Assembly (NCBI GenBank): GCA_020832185.1
Contig: JAFIFE010000015.1
Location: 1 to 35,715 of the forward strand
Direction of reading: 5' to 3'
Source: Alkalibacterium sp.
Lineage (GTDB): Bacteria > Bacillota > Bacilli > Lactobacillales > Carnobacteriaceae_A
Length of the DNA stretch: 35,715 bases
Shown here in pieces: positions 17,097 to 25,937 of this stretch. The notes beneath the pieces are model-generated. The model searched no databases and was not told the DNA's origin. It worked only from the letters and a program-made list of their open reading frames with translations. The stretch's first letter is position 1; each line of letters begins with the position of its first letter. A program made the translations under genes and the position numbers.

Positions 17097-17134
17097 AAAA
17101 GGCAGCAGGAAGTCTGGGCTTCACGCTGCCTTTT
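17097..17134. terminator. Terminator of the adenylyltransferase operon
   Basis: AAAAGGCAGC (17097-17106) pairs with GCTGCCTTTT (17125-17134), with an inner GAAG/CTTC stem. Eight A to the left give a T8 run for the minus-strand transcript; it also has T on the plus side. Confidence 0.85.
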
Positions 17135-17268
17135 CTATTATTTTGTACAGTTTAAAAAATAATCTGCTGATTGGTTTACACTCTTATCCAGAGTTTGAAA
17201 ACCTTTCGGTACCCTGGTCAGACGACTTTTTTCATGTACTGCCTAACCAGACCTTTAATGTCGTCCCT

Positions 17269-18027
17269 TTACTCAAACTGAAGCTGGAAATAGTCCGGTA
17301 CGAGCTTTGGAACTTTTCGGTCTAACAGATGCAGCACGAGCTTTGAAACGAGTATGCCGGGGCCCAGTGCCTGTCCTACACTGATCGTAGGGATAGAACG
17401 GTCCGCTAGCCATGTCGCTATCTTTTCTTCTGTCGCATATGCAGGAAGATTTTGAGTGTATTCAGAAGGGGGAAATGTCTGACCTTTCAATTCTTCAATA
17501 GGTGCATCCTTGGGGATCCCCACATATTCTTCCAGATTTAAGCCAGTTGGTGAAAAGGTCAATACAGATGTGCCGAAGCCGAGAGCTACCGCAGTGGTCA
17601 CAAATAAGTTCTTCCGACGAGCCGCACGGTGTAAAGCAACAGATTCTGGAAATGCAAAGTAATCGACCGCATCGATCACGTAATCTGCGCTATCTACAAA
17701 AGCGTCTACATTCTTCTCATTCACACCTTCAAAGTAGCATTCGATTTCAAGATCGGGATTAATCGTCAGCAAATGGTTCTTCAACGCTTCGGCTTTTCTC
17801 TGTCCCACTGTCAGGTGGGTCGAGGCACATTGCCGATTAATGTTGGAGACATCGAACACATCAGGGTCAGCTAAAATCAGCTTTCCAATGCCCATGCGAG
17901 CCAGAAGTTCAGCAGAAAAGCCGCCGATACACCCGCATCCTGCAATCGCAATTGTTGACTTGTGAAGCTTTATAACTTCTTCTTCACTCATAATGCCTAA
18001 ATTTCGTATAAATTGTTCCTTTATCAT
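17269..18027 (-). CDS. E1/ThiF/MoeB-like adenylyltransferase
   Basis: 252 residues of the E1-like superfamily, which adenylates a C-terminal carboxylate of ubiquitin-like proteins, peptides or small acids. The nucleotide-binding GCGCIGG (30-36), the acidic DPD at 54-56, the arginine finger in NINRQ (62-66) and the VIDAVDYF segment are all present. There is no CxxC zinc pair as in MoeB/ThiF, and no sulfur-carrier, thiamin or molybdopterin gene nearby, so a housekeeping role is unlikely. Its ATG overlaps the stop of the acyltransferase gene by 4 bases (ATGA), so the two are translated together. Confidence 0.88.
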   Translation of the reverse strand: MIKEQFIRNLGIMSEEEVIKLHKSTIAIAGCGCIGGFSAELLARMGIGKLILADPDVFDVSNINRQCASTHLTVGQRKAEALKNHLLTINPDLEIECYFEGVNEKNVDAFVDSADYVIDAVDYFAFPESVALHRAARRKNLFVTTAVALGFGTSVLTFSPTGLNLEEYVGIPKDAPIEELKGQTFPPSEYTQNLPAYATEEKIATWLADRSIPTISVGQALGPGILVSKLVLHLLDRKVPKLVPDYFQLQFE

Positions 18028-18635
18028 GATGTTGATTCCTCCAGTTCTTCTTCATCGCTATTTATAAGAAAATCATACAAGGTGCGTCTTTTTTCTTTTA
18101 AAGTAGTCAGGCACTCCGATAAATTTAACACACATGGGATAGTTTTTGACCCGAGATAGACATTCGGTTCGCCAATGATTTCAAATGGAAATTTAAAAAT
18201 TCGGTGCATGTAGCGATAGACTCGCTCATCTATGCAGCAGACCCAATGCGTTAACCCATTAGACAATGAGTAATTCAAAACTGTTTTAATTAATCCCAGA
18301 CCAACATCATGTTCCGGCATCTTAGTAAACGCACTAATTTCTGCATATTTATTTTCTTCAATACCTGCTAACTTCAATTTTTCCATATCAAATATTGTAA
18401 AATGCTTCATTGTCGGAAGGTCATTCATCGACATGAAAATGAGTCTCGTCACGCCCACTACCTTTTTGAGATCAGCTGTCTGCACAACAAAGTAAGTCGA
18501 ATTATTTATGTATGGATCATTCTCATCTTGCTTGATAAATCCTACCTCCTGATACCGCTGGTGGTGCAGTGCAATAGCCTCTTTGGATAAATCCCCCTCT
18601 GCTTTTTTAAAATAATATTCCTCTACAGTTTCCAT
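18024..18635 (-). CDS. LuxI/FeeM-like N-acyltransferase
   Basis: 203 residues with the layout of acyl-homoserine lactone and N-acyl amino acid synthases. Arg27-Tyr28 in HQRYQEVGF, a D..P.. segment before STYFVV, Arg64 in VVGVTRLIF, Glu99 in AEISAFT, and the tail YLGSKTIPCVLNLSECL correspond to positions conserved in LuxI/FeeM-type folds. These enzymes move an acyl chain from acyl-ACP or CoA onto an amine. The second half of the usual EISR motif reads EISAF here. ATG 18635 has AAGGGAG 7 bases upstream. It is the first gene of the pair with the E1-like enzyme. Product unknown. Confidence 0.72.
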   Translation of the reverse strand: METVEEYYFKKAEGDLSKEAIALHHQRYQEVGFIKQDENDPYINNSTYFVVQTADLKKVVGVTRLIFMSMNDLPTMKHFTIFDMEKLKLAGIEENKYAEISAFTKMPEHDVGLGLIKTVLNYSLSNGLTHWVCCIDERVYRYMHRIFKFPFEIIGEPNVYLGSKTIPCVLNLSECLTTLKEKRRTLYDFLINSDEEELEESTS

Positions 18636-18681
18636 CTGAACACTCCCTTATACTAATAGTTGTACTCCTCTATTAAACGTG

Positions 18682-18696
18682 AATTCCCTTTGAATT
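18682..18696. promoter_or_regulatory. Inverted repeat in the divergent promoter region
   Basis: AATTC-N5-GAATT lies in the 90-base space between the divergent acyltransferase and HD-GYP genes. It is a possible operator for a shared regulator; only the symmetry is seen. Confidence 0.3.
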
Positions 18697-18725
18697 GGTA
18701 GTATTTTATAAGATTTATTTTCCTA

Positions 18726-20024
18726 ATGTATAGTTATTCAGTAAAAAAAGTGATAAACTCTTACAGGAAAGACACTTTATTAAATTTTAAAACTGGGATG
18801 ATTAAATATATGAATAAAATCGCACATGAGAAAGAAAAACTACTGCATCGATTGATTCAGAACTACGACAAGAACTTAAATAATCAGATATTAAAGATCG
18901 CGATGAGCTATATCATGCTCAGTATCAGCTGGAATCTTCTTTTTCAGTGGTTCAACATTCCCTACTCACGAGCAAACATCAGTGTGCTTATTGGCTGTTT
19001 AGTTGTGCTGGCGACAGTGTTTCTTGTCTTTCATTTAACTGATTTTCCTCCTAAAATCAAGACTCACATCGTCTTGCTGTTTGTTGTTTTTGTTATTATC
19101 AGCTTATATTATGGATCGGGGTATACTGAAGCCTGGAGTTATTTCCTGCTCATACCGATTATAAATAGTCTCTACGGAAAACGTTTCTTATCCATTACAT
19201 ACTCTGCCATGGGATTGTTGAGTCTGATAACGGTCAGTATTTTTTACCCATTGGATACCTCGTACAGTTCAGATGGCATAGATATATCTAATCGCATCTT
19301 GCTCTACATTATTGTGGCTACCTTCAGCTACCTCCTCTTATCGAAATTAAATCTGCTCTACAATAAACAAGTCAATACTGTTATTCATTCTATGGAAACC
19401 ACTCTCGAACAAATCGTTCAGAGCTTCGTTGTCGCAATGGAAGCAAAAGACCATTATACCTTTGGACACAGTGAACGAGTGAGTAAATATGCGGTCGCAC
19501 TGGCTAAACAGCTTCCTGAGTATCAGGATGAAAAAGAACTGAAGCACTTGAGGTTGAGCGGTCTCCTTCATGACATCGGCAAAATCAGTGTGCCTGAACA
19601 TATTTTAACTAAGACCACTGAATTGACTGACCAAGAATATGAGGTAATCAAAACGCACACAACCTTTGGCGCTCAAATGGTTGAAAAAATTGAGGGATTA
19701 AAAGGACTTAAAACTGGCGTCTTGTACCATCATGAACGATGGGATGGTAAAGGATACCCAACTGGTGCTAAAGGGCAAGCTATCCCCCTAGAGGCTCGAA
19801 TACTGGCCGTAGCTGACTCTTTCGATGCCATGACATCTACTAGACCTTATAGAGATGAAATTCTGATTGACGAAGCATTCAGGCAGTTAGAAGAAGGATT
19901 AGGTACACAATACGACCCTAACTTATCTGATGCTATTCGAGCGACTAAAGATGAATTTTCAAAAATATACTTTGAAACACACGATGCACTAGACGAATTC
20001 GAGAGACTAACCTCCTTTTTATAA
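18726..20024 (+). CDS. Membrane HD-GYP domain phosphodiesterase
   Basis: Up to 432 residues. About six membrane helices lie between residues 55 and 200, followed by a short coiled region and an HD-GYP domain that typically hydrolyses cyclic-di-GMP. His272-Asp273 (LLHDIGKISVP), the late histidines in HHERWDGKGYP (325-335) and ARILAVADSFDAMTSTRPYR are all intact, so it should be active. The start is uncertain: ATG 18726 has no ribosome site, while ATG 18810 (MNKIAHEK) follows GGGATGA. It is divergent from the acyltransferase pair, which may point to a shared signalling theme. No GGDEF cyclase is in the window. Confidence 0.9.
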   Translation: MYSYSVKKVINSYRKDTLLNFKTGMIKYMNKIAHEKEKLLHRLIQNYDKNLNNQILKIAMSYIMLSISWNLLFQWFNIPYSRANISVLIGCLVVLATVFLVFHLTDFPPKIKTHIVLLFVVFVIISLYYGSGYTEAWSYFLLIPIINSLYGKRFLSITYSAMGLLSLITVSIFYPLDTSYSSDGIDISNRILLYIIVATFSYLLLSKLNLLYNKQVNTVIHSMETTLEQIVQSFVVAMEAKDHYTFGHSERVSKYAVALAKQLPEYQDEKELKHLRLSGLLHDIGKISVPEHILTKTTELTDQEYEVIKTHTTFGAQMVEKIEGLKGLKTGVLYHHERWDGKGYPTGAKGQAIPLEARILAVADSFDAMTSTRPYRDEILIDEAFRQLEEGLGTQYDPNLSDAIRATKDEFSKIYFETHDALDEFERLTSFL

Positions 20025-20069
20025 TAGAAAAAGGGGGTGTTTTTCTATCTTAAAACAGACGACCTAACT

Positions 20070-20110
20070 AAAAAAACTACCCCCCAGGCAAAAATGCACG
20101 AGGGGATAGT
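20070..20110 (-). terminator. Terminator of the 1152-residue protein gene
   Basis: A stem ACTA-CCCC with GGGG-TAGT (one mismatch) is followed on the minus strand by T7 (20070-20076). The plus-strand HD-GYP gene also ends toward it, about 50 bases away. Confidence 0.6.
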
Positions 20111-20245
20111 CAAGACTTCTTAAATATATTTGAACGAAAAGAAGTATCAGGTAATACCTTACATTGTTCTATCCTTCTATTGACCTAAAAAAGTCCCCTA
20201 ACCTATCCATCTGATTAAAACGAGTGACTCAGTGATTTTGACTTC

Positions 20246-23200
20246 CTACTGTAGGCGACTCCCGTCAATATATACGTCAATTCTGTCTATTTCAGCGTCA
20301 CGACTAAAAATCATACGGCTTGTTTCAAGATCGAGTCTATCTTCGTTTTTAAAGATACGTTCACTGCCTTCATTGTATTTTACAACCATTTTCTTTTTAT
20401 CTGCCAGATGATAGATTACCGGCACCGTGCAGAACGTAAAACCCAAAGTATTCTTATTCAGCTGTATCGTTACTGGCTCTGCTGCATTCTGTACAGGCAG
20501 ACTCCATACTTTCGAGTCTTTTAAAAATTCAGACTTCTCCAGTAAGACTGGGCTGAACCGTACACGTCCCTCTTCTACTTTGACACCTAACTCATTCAAT
20601 CGAGAAATAAAATCTTCTTTAACCTGTCCAGTCATGCCCGGTTGCTGAACCCCTGCAAATCCTGGGGTATGAGAATAAGCCTCTGTTGGGAATGCCCCAT
20701 AGTCTTCTGGTGTTTTATCCACCCCGATACCTGCTTTGATGTCCTCATAATAAGCCATAAGTGTCTCTGACTCCTCAGTCATTCTATTCTGATCATAACT
20801 TGCATCGAAAGATTCTTGTGTGGCTAAGACTAATTTTGACACCATGTGCCAGTATATGGAGCCAAGGCCTTCATACTTATAAAATGTACCGGAACGGCCC
20901 GTGAATGCATGATGATTAAACAAATCAGAAAAAATGTCTTTCACTACGCTGATCTCTTCGTCTTTATACTCTTCAGTTTCTTTTAGTGCCTTTTGAATAT
21001 CATCCCCATTTCTGAATCGACCGTTAAAATGATACGCCCCGTTTATATCTCGTTCGATAAATCGTGTGCGACCCTGTTTTACTTCTTCTTTTAGAATACT
21101 TGAGGCCATGACTGTTTCTTCCGCCACCACATTCTTTTTTAAGAACTTCGGCAGTTCACGGTTAGGATACAGCATATAGCTATTCTGATCTTCCCGGTAA
21201 ATGGCACTGTTTCTCAGGGCTTTCAAAACACTGATTGTCTCTTTACTATCCAGCGCTTTGGATCCTATAACGGCAACCTGACCCTCCAGCATTTCATATA
21301 GATGAGATATGCGGCAGGTATCCTGGTCAAATGTGATAAGGTTGTATGAATGGTATAGTCCGTCTTCTCTTTTGTTCTTTTTGATGGAGTCGTTCAGGTG
21401 ACGCATCGATACCTCTATAAACTCTTTAAGTGAGTCTATGGTCAGGTCTTTTTTCTCTCCTTTAAATCCATTGTCGTAAATAGTCTGTCTATAAACTTCT
21501 CCGATTTTACCTAAAGCTTTGACGATATTAAACCGTGTCTCATCGGATATTTTTTCCTCAAGATACATTTTGCTATCCTTCAATACTGCAGTAGTATCAT
21601 TAAACATCTGCAACACTTCAACCGAAATCTCAATTGAGTTTTCTTCCATTTCATTGACCAGCTGACTCATATAAACCATGAAACGATGCATGTAGTTAAG
21701 GGTAACCATGGATAAGCCATTACCGACCAGTGCATTATTGGCATCATTCCACTCTGGACGTTGAGTGTTCATCCAGATACCGCCTTCAGGGACATAGTTT
21801 GAAAACTTGGACAAAAGAGTAACTAGAATCTTTTCCATCAGATTGACTTTGTAGATCTCATTGCCAGTTACTAATAATTTACCATCCGACCCGAGAGCAG
21901 CTGTTCTATGCACAATATGCTCTTCCTTAGCGTCGTCAAAACTAATGCTGTTTCTCGGATCTGAGACTAATTCATCAAACCCTTTAATTCTATAGGGGAC
22001 GTTTGCATATGCAAATATATTTCTGTTAAGCAGTTCTTTTATCTTTAGAGGATGGTAAGCTTTAGATAATTCCAGTAATTTTAAAAGATAGATTATTTGA
22101 TGGTCTCCCCAGTAGCCTATGTTGGACCATGGATCTTCGGGGTCAAGCTTCTCCCAGTCAATGCCCTCTTTCGTGATACGATAGGGATTGTACCCATCTG
22201 CTGTTGAAGCATTGATGAACTTGGAAATAATACTTTCCACGTATTCGGGATAAGAGACAGACAAGGCTTCCCAGTTCTGGAATATATCACGCCAGTTCCC
22301 TTCAAACTTAAGCGCTTCACTTCCATTTTCCATCGTAACGTCGATAGTGAACTTATTCCACGGGCGACTAGGATCCCCATGCCTTCGACTGAATGTCAGC
22401 GGGAGATATTCAAACACCAGTCGCTCGAAATCCTTGTCCTTAAGGCTTTTTGACCTATCAAGAAGCTCAGAATAATTGATAGTCTCAGGTAGTTTATTCA
22501 TAAACTCCAGCTGATTATCGTAGACTTCTTTATTCCATGTATTTATGAATGATTTAAAATCATTTCTGTCTATAGTGTAGCCATCTGCATATATTCCTCC
22601 ACGCATAATATTATATAAAGTGTTTGAAAAATGCCTGTAACTGGCCTTTTCGTTAGCAGTGCATTGTAACCCATCTGCTTCAAAAACACGTTTACGCAGG
22701 GTCTGTGTGCCCTTTGATATATCTGCTTTCACTTCATCCTTAAGCGCTTCACTTTTTGATAATGTTTTTCGCAAATGTTCAATTTTTGATGCACTCTGAT
22801 TTAATTCTGCAGCTATACACCAGTTTTTGGTTTGTTTGGTCTCTAAAGTCACAGAATCCACTACATAGTAAGATCCTCTTCTGCCTTTGATATCATCTTC
22901 AGTCTGAATGTCTTTATTCTGAGAGAACGCTTTAATTTGTTTTTCAGATAAAAGGTACCTTGGATCGTCCAGCCCTTTTGACCAGACTGTCGTAGCCTTC
23001 AATGATTCACTTGGTTCAGCTTTGTCTGTCAGAATCGAGCTGAGTGTATAGATGCCAAGGCTTGACCCTTTATCTAATTCACAGCGTTTATAGCCATCTA
23101 CAAGAGTACTCTTAGTCGTTTGTAATAAGGTATTGACTCCGTATGGTAGTATATTGCGAATGCCATCCAGCACTCTGATTTCTACATCATTCTCCGAAAG

Positions 23201-23704
23201 ATTAACCAGGCTCGATGATTTAATAAATCCGAATGTCTCACTGTTTTTCCAAGTATAGGAATAGCTGACAGCAAGGTCGTGATTGATTTCTTCAAATTTT
23301 ATTTTATTGCCTGTCGTATTTTTATATAGATTTCTTGTTATATCATACACTGTACTGTTGTGACGGGAAAAAGGGTGCCATAGAAAATGCTTTTCGTTCT
23401 TATTAACGATCAGAATGGTATTTGACCCTGTGGTTTCGATACTATCATGGATTTTATCATCTGTATCATATGGAAATAATGCGGATTCAGCATTTTTACG
23501 CCCACACGTCAGTCCCCCTGTGCTTGAAATAAACATCCAATGGTCACTATCACTTACCACTGTCATAAAAAATGGATCCATTTCACTATAATTTTCTATT
23601 TTGAAATACGTTTCCTCATTGATACTCTCCGTTTCCAGAGTTACTTCTTTTGTCGAGTCATGCAAAGGCGCATGTCCTAAGTATAAGGCAGCGTTATTTT
23701 TCAT
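20246..23704 (-). CDS. Very large cytosolic protein, possibly a glycoside phosphorylase or hydrolase
   Basis: 1152 residues, no signal peptide or membrane helix. The N-terminal 300 residues look like a beta-sandwich (MTVVSDSDHWMFISSTGG, FLWHPFSRHNSTVYDITRNL). The middle is helix-rich with aromatic, acidic motifs such as FEGNWRDIFQNWEALSVSYP, NIGYWGDHQIIYLLKLLE and TQRPEWNDANNALVGNGLSM, which recall (alpha/alpha)6-barrel sugar enzymes of the GH94/GH149/GH161 type. The canonical WNDG motif reads WNDAN here. A cre site in its promoter supports a role in carbohydrate use. The family cannot be fixed from inspection. ATG 23704 is the start, with a weak GAGAGGAA upstream. Confidence 0.75.
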   Translation of the reverse strand: MKNNAALYLGHAPLHDSTKEVTLETESINEETYFKIENYSEMDPFFMTVVSDSDHWMFISSTGGLTCGRKNAESALFPYDTDDKIHDSIETTGSNTILIVNKNEKHFLWHPFSRHNSTVYDITRNLYKNTTGNKIKFEEINHDLAVSYSYTWKNSETFGFIKSSSLVNLSENDVEIRVLDGIRNILPYGVNTLLQTTKSTLVDGYKRCELDKGSSLGIYTLSSILTDKAEPSESLKATTVWSKGLDDPRYLLSEKQIKAFSQNKDIQTEDDIKGRRGSYYVVDSVTLETKQTKNWCIAAELNQSASKIEHLRKTLSKSEALKDEVKADISKGTQTLRKRVFEADGLQCTANEKASYRHFSNTLYNIMRGGIYADGYTIDRNDFKSFINTWNKEVYDNQLEFMNKLPETINYSELLDRSKSLKDKDFERLVFEYLPLTFSRRHGDPSRPWNKFTIDVTMENGSEALKFEGNWRDIFQNWEALSVSYPEYVESIISKFINASTADGYNPYRITKEGIDWEKLDPEDPWSNIGYWGDHQIIYLLKLLELSKAYHPLKIKELLNRNIFAYANVPYRIKGFDELVSDPRNSISFDDAKEEHIVHRTAALGSDGKLLVTGNEIYKVNLMEKILVTLLSKFSNYVPEGGIWMNTQRPEWNDANNALVGNGLSMVTLNYMHRFMVYMSQLVNEMEENSIEISVEVLQMFNDTTAVLKDSKMYLEEKISDETRFNIVKALGKIGEVYRQTIYDNGFKGEKKDLTIDSLKEFIEVSMRHLNDSIKKNKREDGLYHSYNLITFDQDTCRISHLYEMLEGQVAVIGSKALDSKETISVLKALRNSAIYREDQNSYMLYPNRELPKFLKKNVVAEETVMASSILKEEVKQGRTRFIERDINGAYHFNGRFRNGDDIQKALKETEEYKDEEISVVKDIFSDLFNHHAFTGRSGTFYKYEGLGSIYWHMVSKLVLATQESFDASYDQNRMTEESETLMAYYEDIKAGIGVDKTPEDYGAFPTEAYSHTPGFAGVQQPGMTGQVKEDFISRLNELGVKVEEGRVRFSPVLLEKSEFLKDSKVWSLPVQNAAEPVTIQLNKNTLGFTFCTVPVIYHLADKKKMVVKYNEGSERIFKNEDRLDLETSRMIFSRDAEIDRIDVYIDGSRLQ

Positions 23705-23751
23705 TATACGTTCCTCTCTTGATCATATTTTAAATTACCTGATTGGTACTT

Positions 23752-23780
23752 ATTATATAGTGTAGCGCTTACAAGTGCAA
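23752..23780 (-). promoter_or_regulatory. Promoter with internal cre site, 1152-residue protein gene
   Basis: TTGCAC (23775-23780), 17-base spacer, TATAAT (23752-23757). The cre-like TGTAAGCGCTACAC (23760-23773, 12 of 14 positions) fills the spacer, so CcpA binding would prevent transcription. Confidence 0.6.
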
Positions 23781-23914
23781 TTGGATAAATGAACAGGTAC
23801 TATCCTTTCCCTCTTGACTATACACCCCAGATTCATTCAGCTGTTTTATTCCCGACACCCCCATCTGGAGTATACAAATCGTTTTTATATGACGTCTTCG
23901 ATACATAAATAGCG

Positions 23915-24340
23915 TTACTGATTACTCCAGTTCATAACGTATTCTCTTTCTCCCGTATTTTCATCAGTCAGTTCATCAGAAATCTCGAACTCTTCTCTTT
24001 TATAAAACTGAACAGCACGGGTGTTTTTCACAAACACCTTTAAAGACAGGCTCTGATGCGTTTCTTTGGCTTTGTCGATCAACTCTTTTCCAATCCCTTT
24101 TGATTGTTCACCACTTTTCACAAAAACGCCTGCCACAAAATGATTATCCAAACCCAAGAATCCTTTGATGGTTCCCATTTCTTCATATACCCAGAGTCCA
24201 GCTTCAGGCAAGACCTGTTTGACACTAATGTAGTTTGCTTCCCAATACTCTCTATCTATAAAGTCATGGGCAGTACAATTGGAATCCATCCAGATTTTCA
24301 TTACACTATTTAAATCATTGATTTTAAATGCTCTTATCAT
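23915..24340 (-). CDS. GNAT family N-acetyltransferase
   Basis: 141 residues. MIRAFKINDLNSVMKIW at the start, FVKSGEQSKGIGKELIDKA as the acetyl-CoA loop and KNTRAVQFYKREEFEI near the end follow the GNAT pattern; it resembles YjaB-like small acetyltransferases. Substrate unknown. ATG 24340 follows GGAGGGAA by about 6 bases. It stands alone between the large sugar-enzyme gene and exonuclease III. Confidence 0.88.
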   Translation of the reverse strand: MIRAFKINDLNSVMKIWMDSNCTAHDFIDREYWEANYISVKQVLPEAGLWVYEEMGTIKGFLGLDNHFVAGVFVKSGEQSKGIGKELIDKAKETHQSLSLKVFVKNTRAVQFYKREEFEISDELTDENTGEREYVMNWSNQ

Positions 24341-24464
24341 CTTGTTCCCTCCAAAAATATACCCCTCTATTACATTACCCGTTTCATTAAAAGGGGCTCC
24401 CTTTTACGATTATAATTCTCCACTACCAGAGACTATTATAAGAAAAAGGTACTTTAACCTATAG

Positions 24465-24508
24465 TATCCCCTGCCATAACTTTTCGCTATGTACAGGGGA
24501 TATTTTTT
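24465..24508 (+). terminator. Hairpin with T6 run on the plus strand, 3' of exonuclease III
   Basis: TATCCCCTG (24465-24473) pairs with CAGGGGATA (24494-24502), with an inner CATA/TATG stem, and TTTTTT follows on the plus strand. It lies 8 bases past the exonuclease stop (minus strand), where no T-run follows. No plus-strand gene ends here. Confidence 0.55.
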
Positions 24509-24515
24509 ATCAGAA

Positions 24516-25355
24516 TTAAAGATTTATATCTATTTCAATCAACAGCGGGGTGTGGTCCTGACGTGTTCCAGAATTGATAATGTCAGATTTCAGAACCTTT
24601 TCAGCCAGACTGTCACTTACAAGCCAGTAATCGATTCTCCAGCCAGAATTATTAAGCTTACTTGTCTTCACACGCTGATTCCACCATGAATACTGCCCAG
24701 TCACATCTCCGTGTATATAACGGAAAGTATCTGTGAATCCTCTGCTTAAAAGCTGTGTAAATCCTTCGCGCTCTTCATCAGTAAAGCCTGCAGACAAATG
24801 ATTTCTATCTGGATGCGCCAGATCGATTTCTTTATGTGCCACATTAAAGTCTCCCGTCGCGAGAACAGGCTTAACTGCATCTAAACCAGACAAGTACGCT
24901 GCATATTTCTCATCCCATACTTGACGTTCTTTTAAACGAACTAATTCTGAACCGGCATTTGGTGTATACACTTGAGTAACATAAAAATCGTCAAACTCCA
25001 GTGTTATCATGCGCCCTTCATCATCCATCGTTTCAGGTGCGCCTATTTTAGGATACGTTACTGTCGGATTCAGGTGGTTTTTATATAAAAACATCGTTCC
25101 TGCATAACTTTTTCGCGCCGGTTCTTCCGATACTCTCCATACATACTTATAATTCGGGAAAAACTCTTCCAGTTTTTCCTTATGTTTTTTTGACGGTCCC
25201 GTTCTGGGAAGCTTAGTTTCCTGTATGGCGATTACATCAGGGTCCTGCTCAATGATCGTATTTAATACATCCCGAGATAAGACCGCTCGAGCTGAGTCAC
25301 TTGTCAGCGTCGCATTCAATGAATCCATATTCCATGTAATTAATTTCACTTTCAT
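24516..25355 (-). CDS. xth: Exodeoxyribonuclease III (AP endonuclease family)
   Basis: 279 residues of the Xth/ExoA family, which cuts DNA at abasic sites and removes blocked 3' ends in base excision repair. Conserved pieces are LITWNMDSLNA, AIQETKLP with the metal-binding Glu, VTQVYTPNAG, the catalytic GDFNVAHKEIDL, WRIDYWLVS and the terminal QDHTPLLIEI with the Asp-His pair. ATG 25355 has GGAGA-type purines upstream (AGGAGAATGAA). Complete and single. Confidence 0.95.
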   Translation of the reverse strand: MKVKLITWNMDSLNATLTSDSARAVLSRDVLNTIIEQDPDVIAIQETKLPRTGPSKKHKEKLEEFFPNYKYVWRVSEEPARKSYAGTMFLYKNHLNPTVTYPKIGAPETMDDEGRMITLEFDDFYVTQVYTPNAGSELVRLKERQVWDEKYAAYLSGLDAVKPVLATGDFNVAHKEIDLAHPDRNHLSAGFTDEEREGFTQLLSRGFTDTFRYIHGDVTGQYSWWNQRVKTSKLNNSGWRIDYWLVSDSLAEKVLKSDIINSGTRQDHTPLLIEIDINL

Positions 25356-25625
25356 TCTCCTTCAATTCGTTTACTTTAGTTCATACTGCCTATACTAACA
25401 TTAACAGACATGAAATGAATAATCATTTAAAATTGCATTCAGCTGATTTAAATGTCTAATAGTTTTCATTTAAAGGTGTCGTATATATATTGCTGACTCA
25501 TTGATTACTACTATAAAGATAGGCGATGGATTGGTGAGTAGGACTCTCCGTTTTCAATTTTATAATCAACTTGACCGTTTCCCTTTTCCGGCGGTTTTCT
25601 CTCTATTCATGGGTTTAAAATCAAG

Positions 25626-25937
25626 TTAATTCCAGCGCTTATACACTACGATTTCAGAGTTTGTTCCATTTTCTCCATATTCGCAGACTAGAAGATACTG
25701 TTCGTCTGCAACTAGACCGTAACATCTATCTCCCCCAATTTTTTCCAGTTCATTCCCTAAATAAGTGCGGTCGTCCTTCCATAACTTGATCGTTTGACCG
25801 CTAGGAAATGTGTAGTCCAAGTTGACAAACGATCCCTTCAGTTCGTTCAAATCTTTCACTTCCGGTAAATCGTCGATATGCAGCTCATTAAACGCATTGA
25901 TAATCTGGTCTTTCATGTGTTCTAATTCTATAGCCAT
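25626..25937 (-). CDS. Small unknown protein
   Basis: 103 residues, soluble. The N-terminal third is helical and acidic (ELEHMKDQIINAFNEL), the rest probably beta-rich (FPSGQTIKLWKDDRTYLGNE, LLVCEYGENG). No family recognised. ATG 25937 is chosen because AAGGGAG lies about 9 bases upstream; an upstream ATG at 25982 has no ribosome site. Base composition is like its neighbours. Confidence 0.65.
   Translation of the reverse strand: MAIELEHMKDQIINAFNELHIDDLPEVKDLNELKGSFVNLDYTFPSGQTIKLWKDDRTYLGNELEKIGGDRCYGLVADEQYLLVCEYGENGTNSEIVVYKRWN

Noticed and set aside
17143-17325. 60-codon plus-strand frame beside the adenylyltransferase terminator
   Set aside because: No ribosome site, overlaps the 3' end of the adenylyltransferase gene and shows no family signal.
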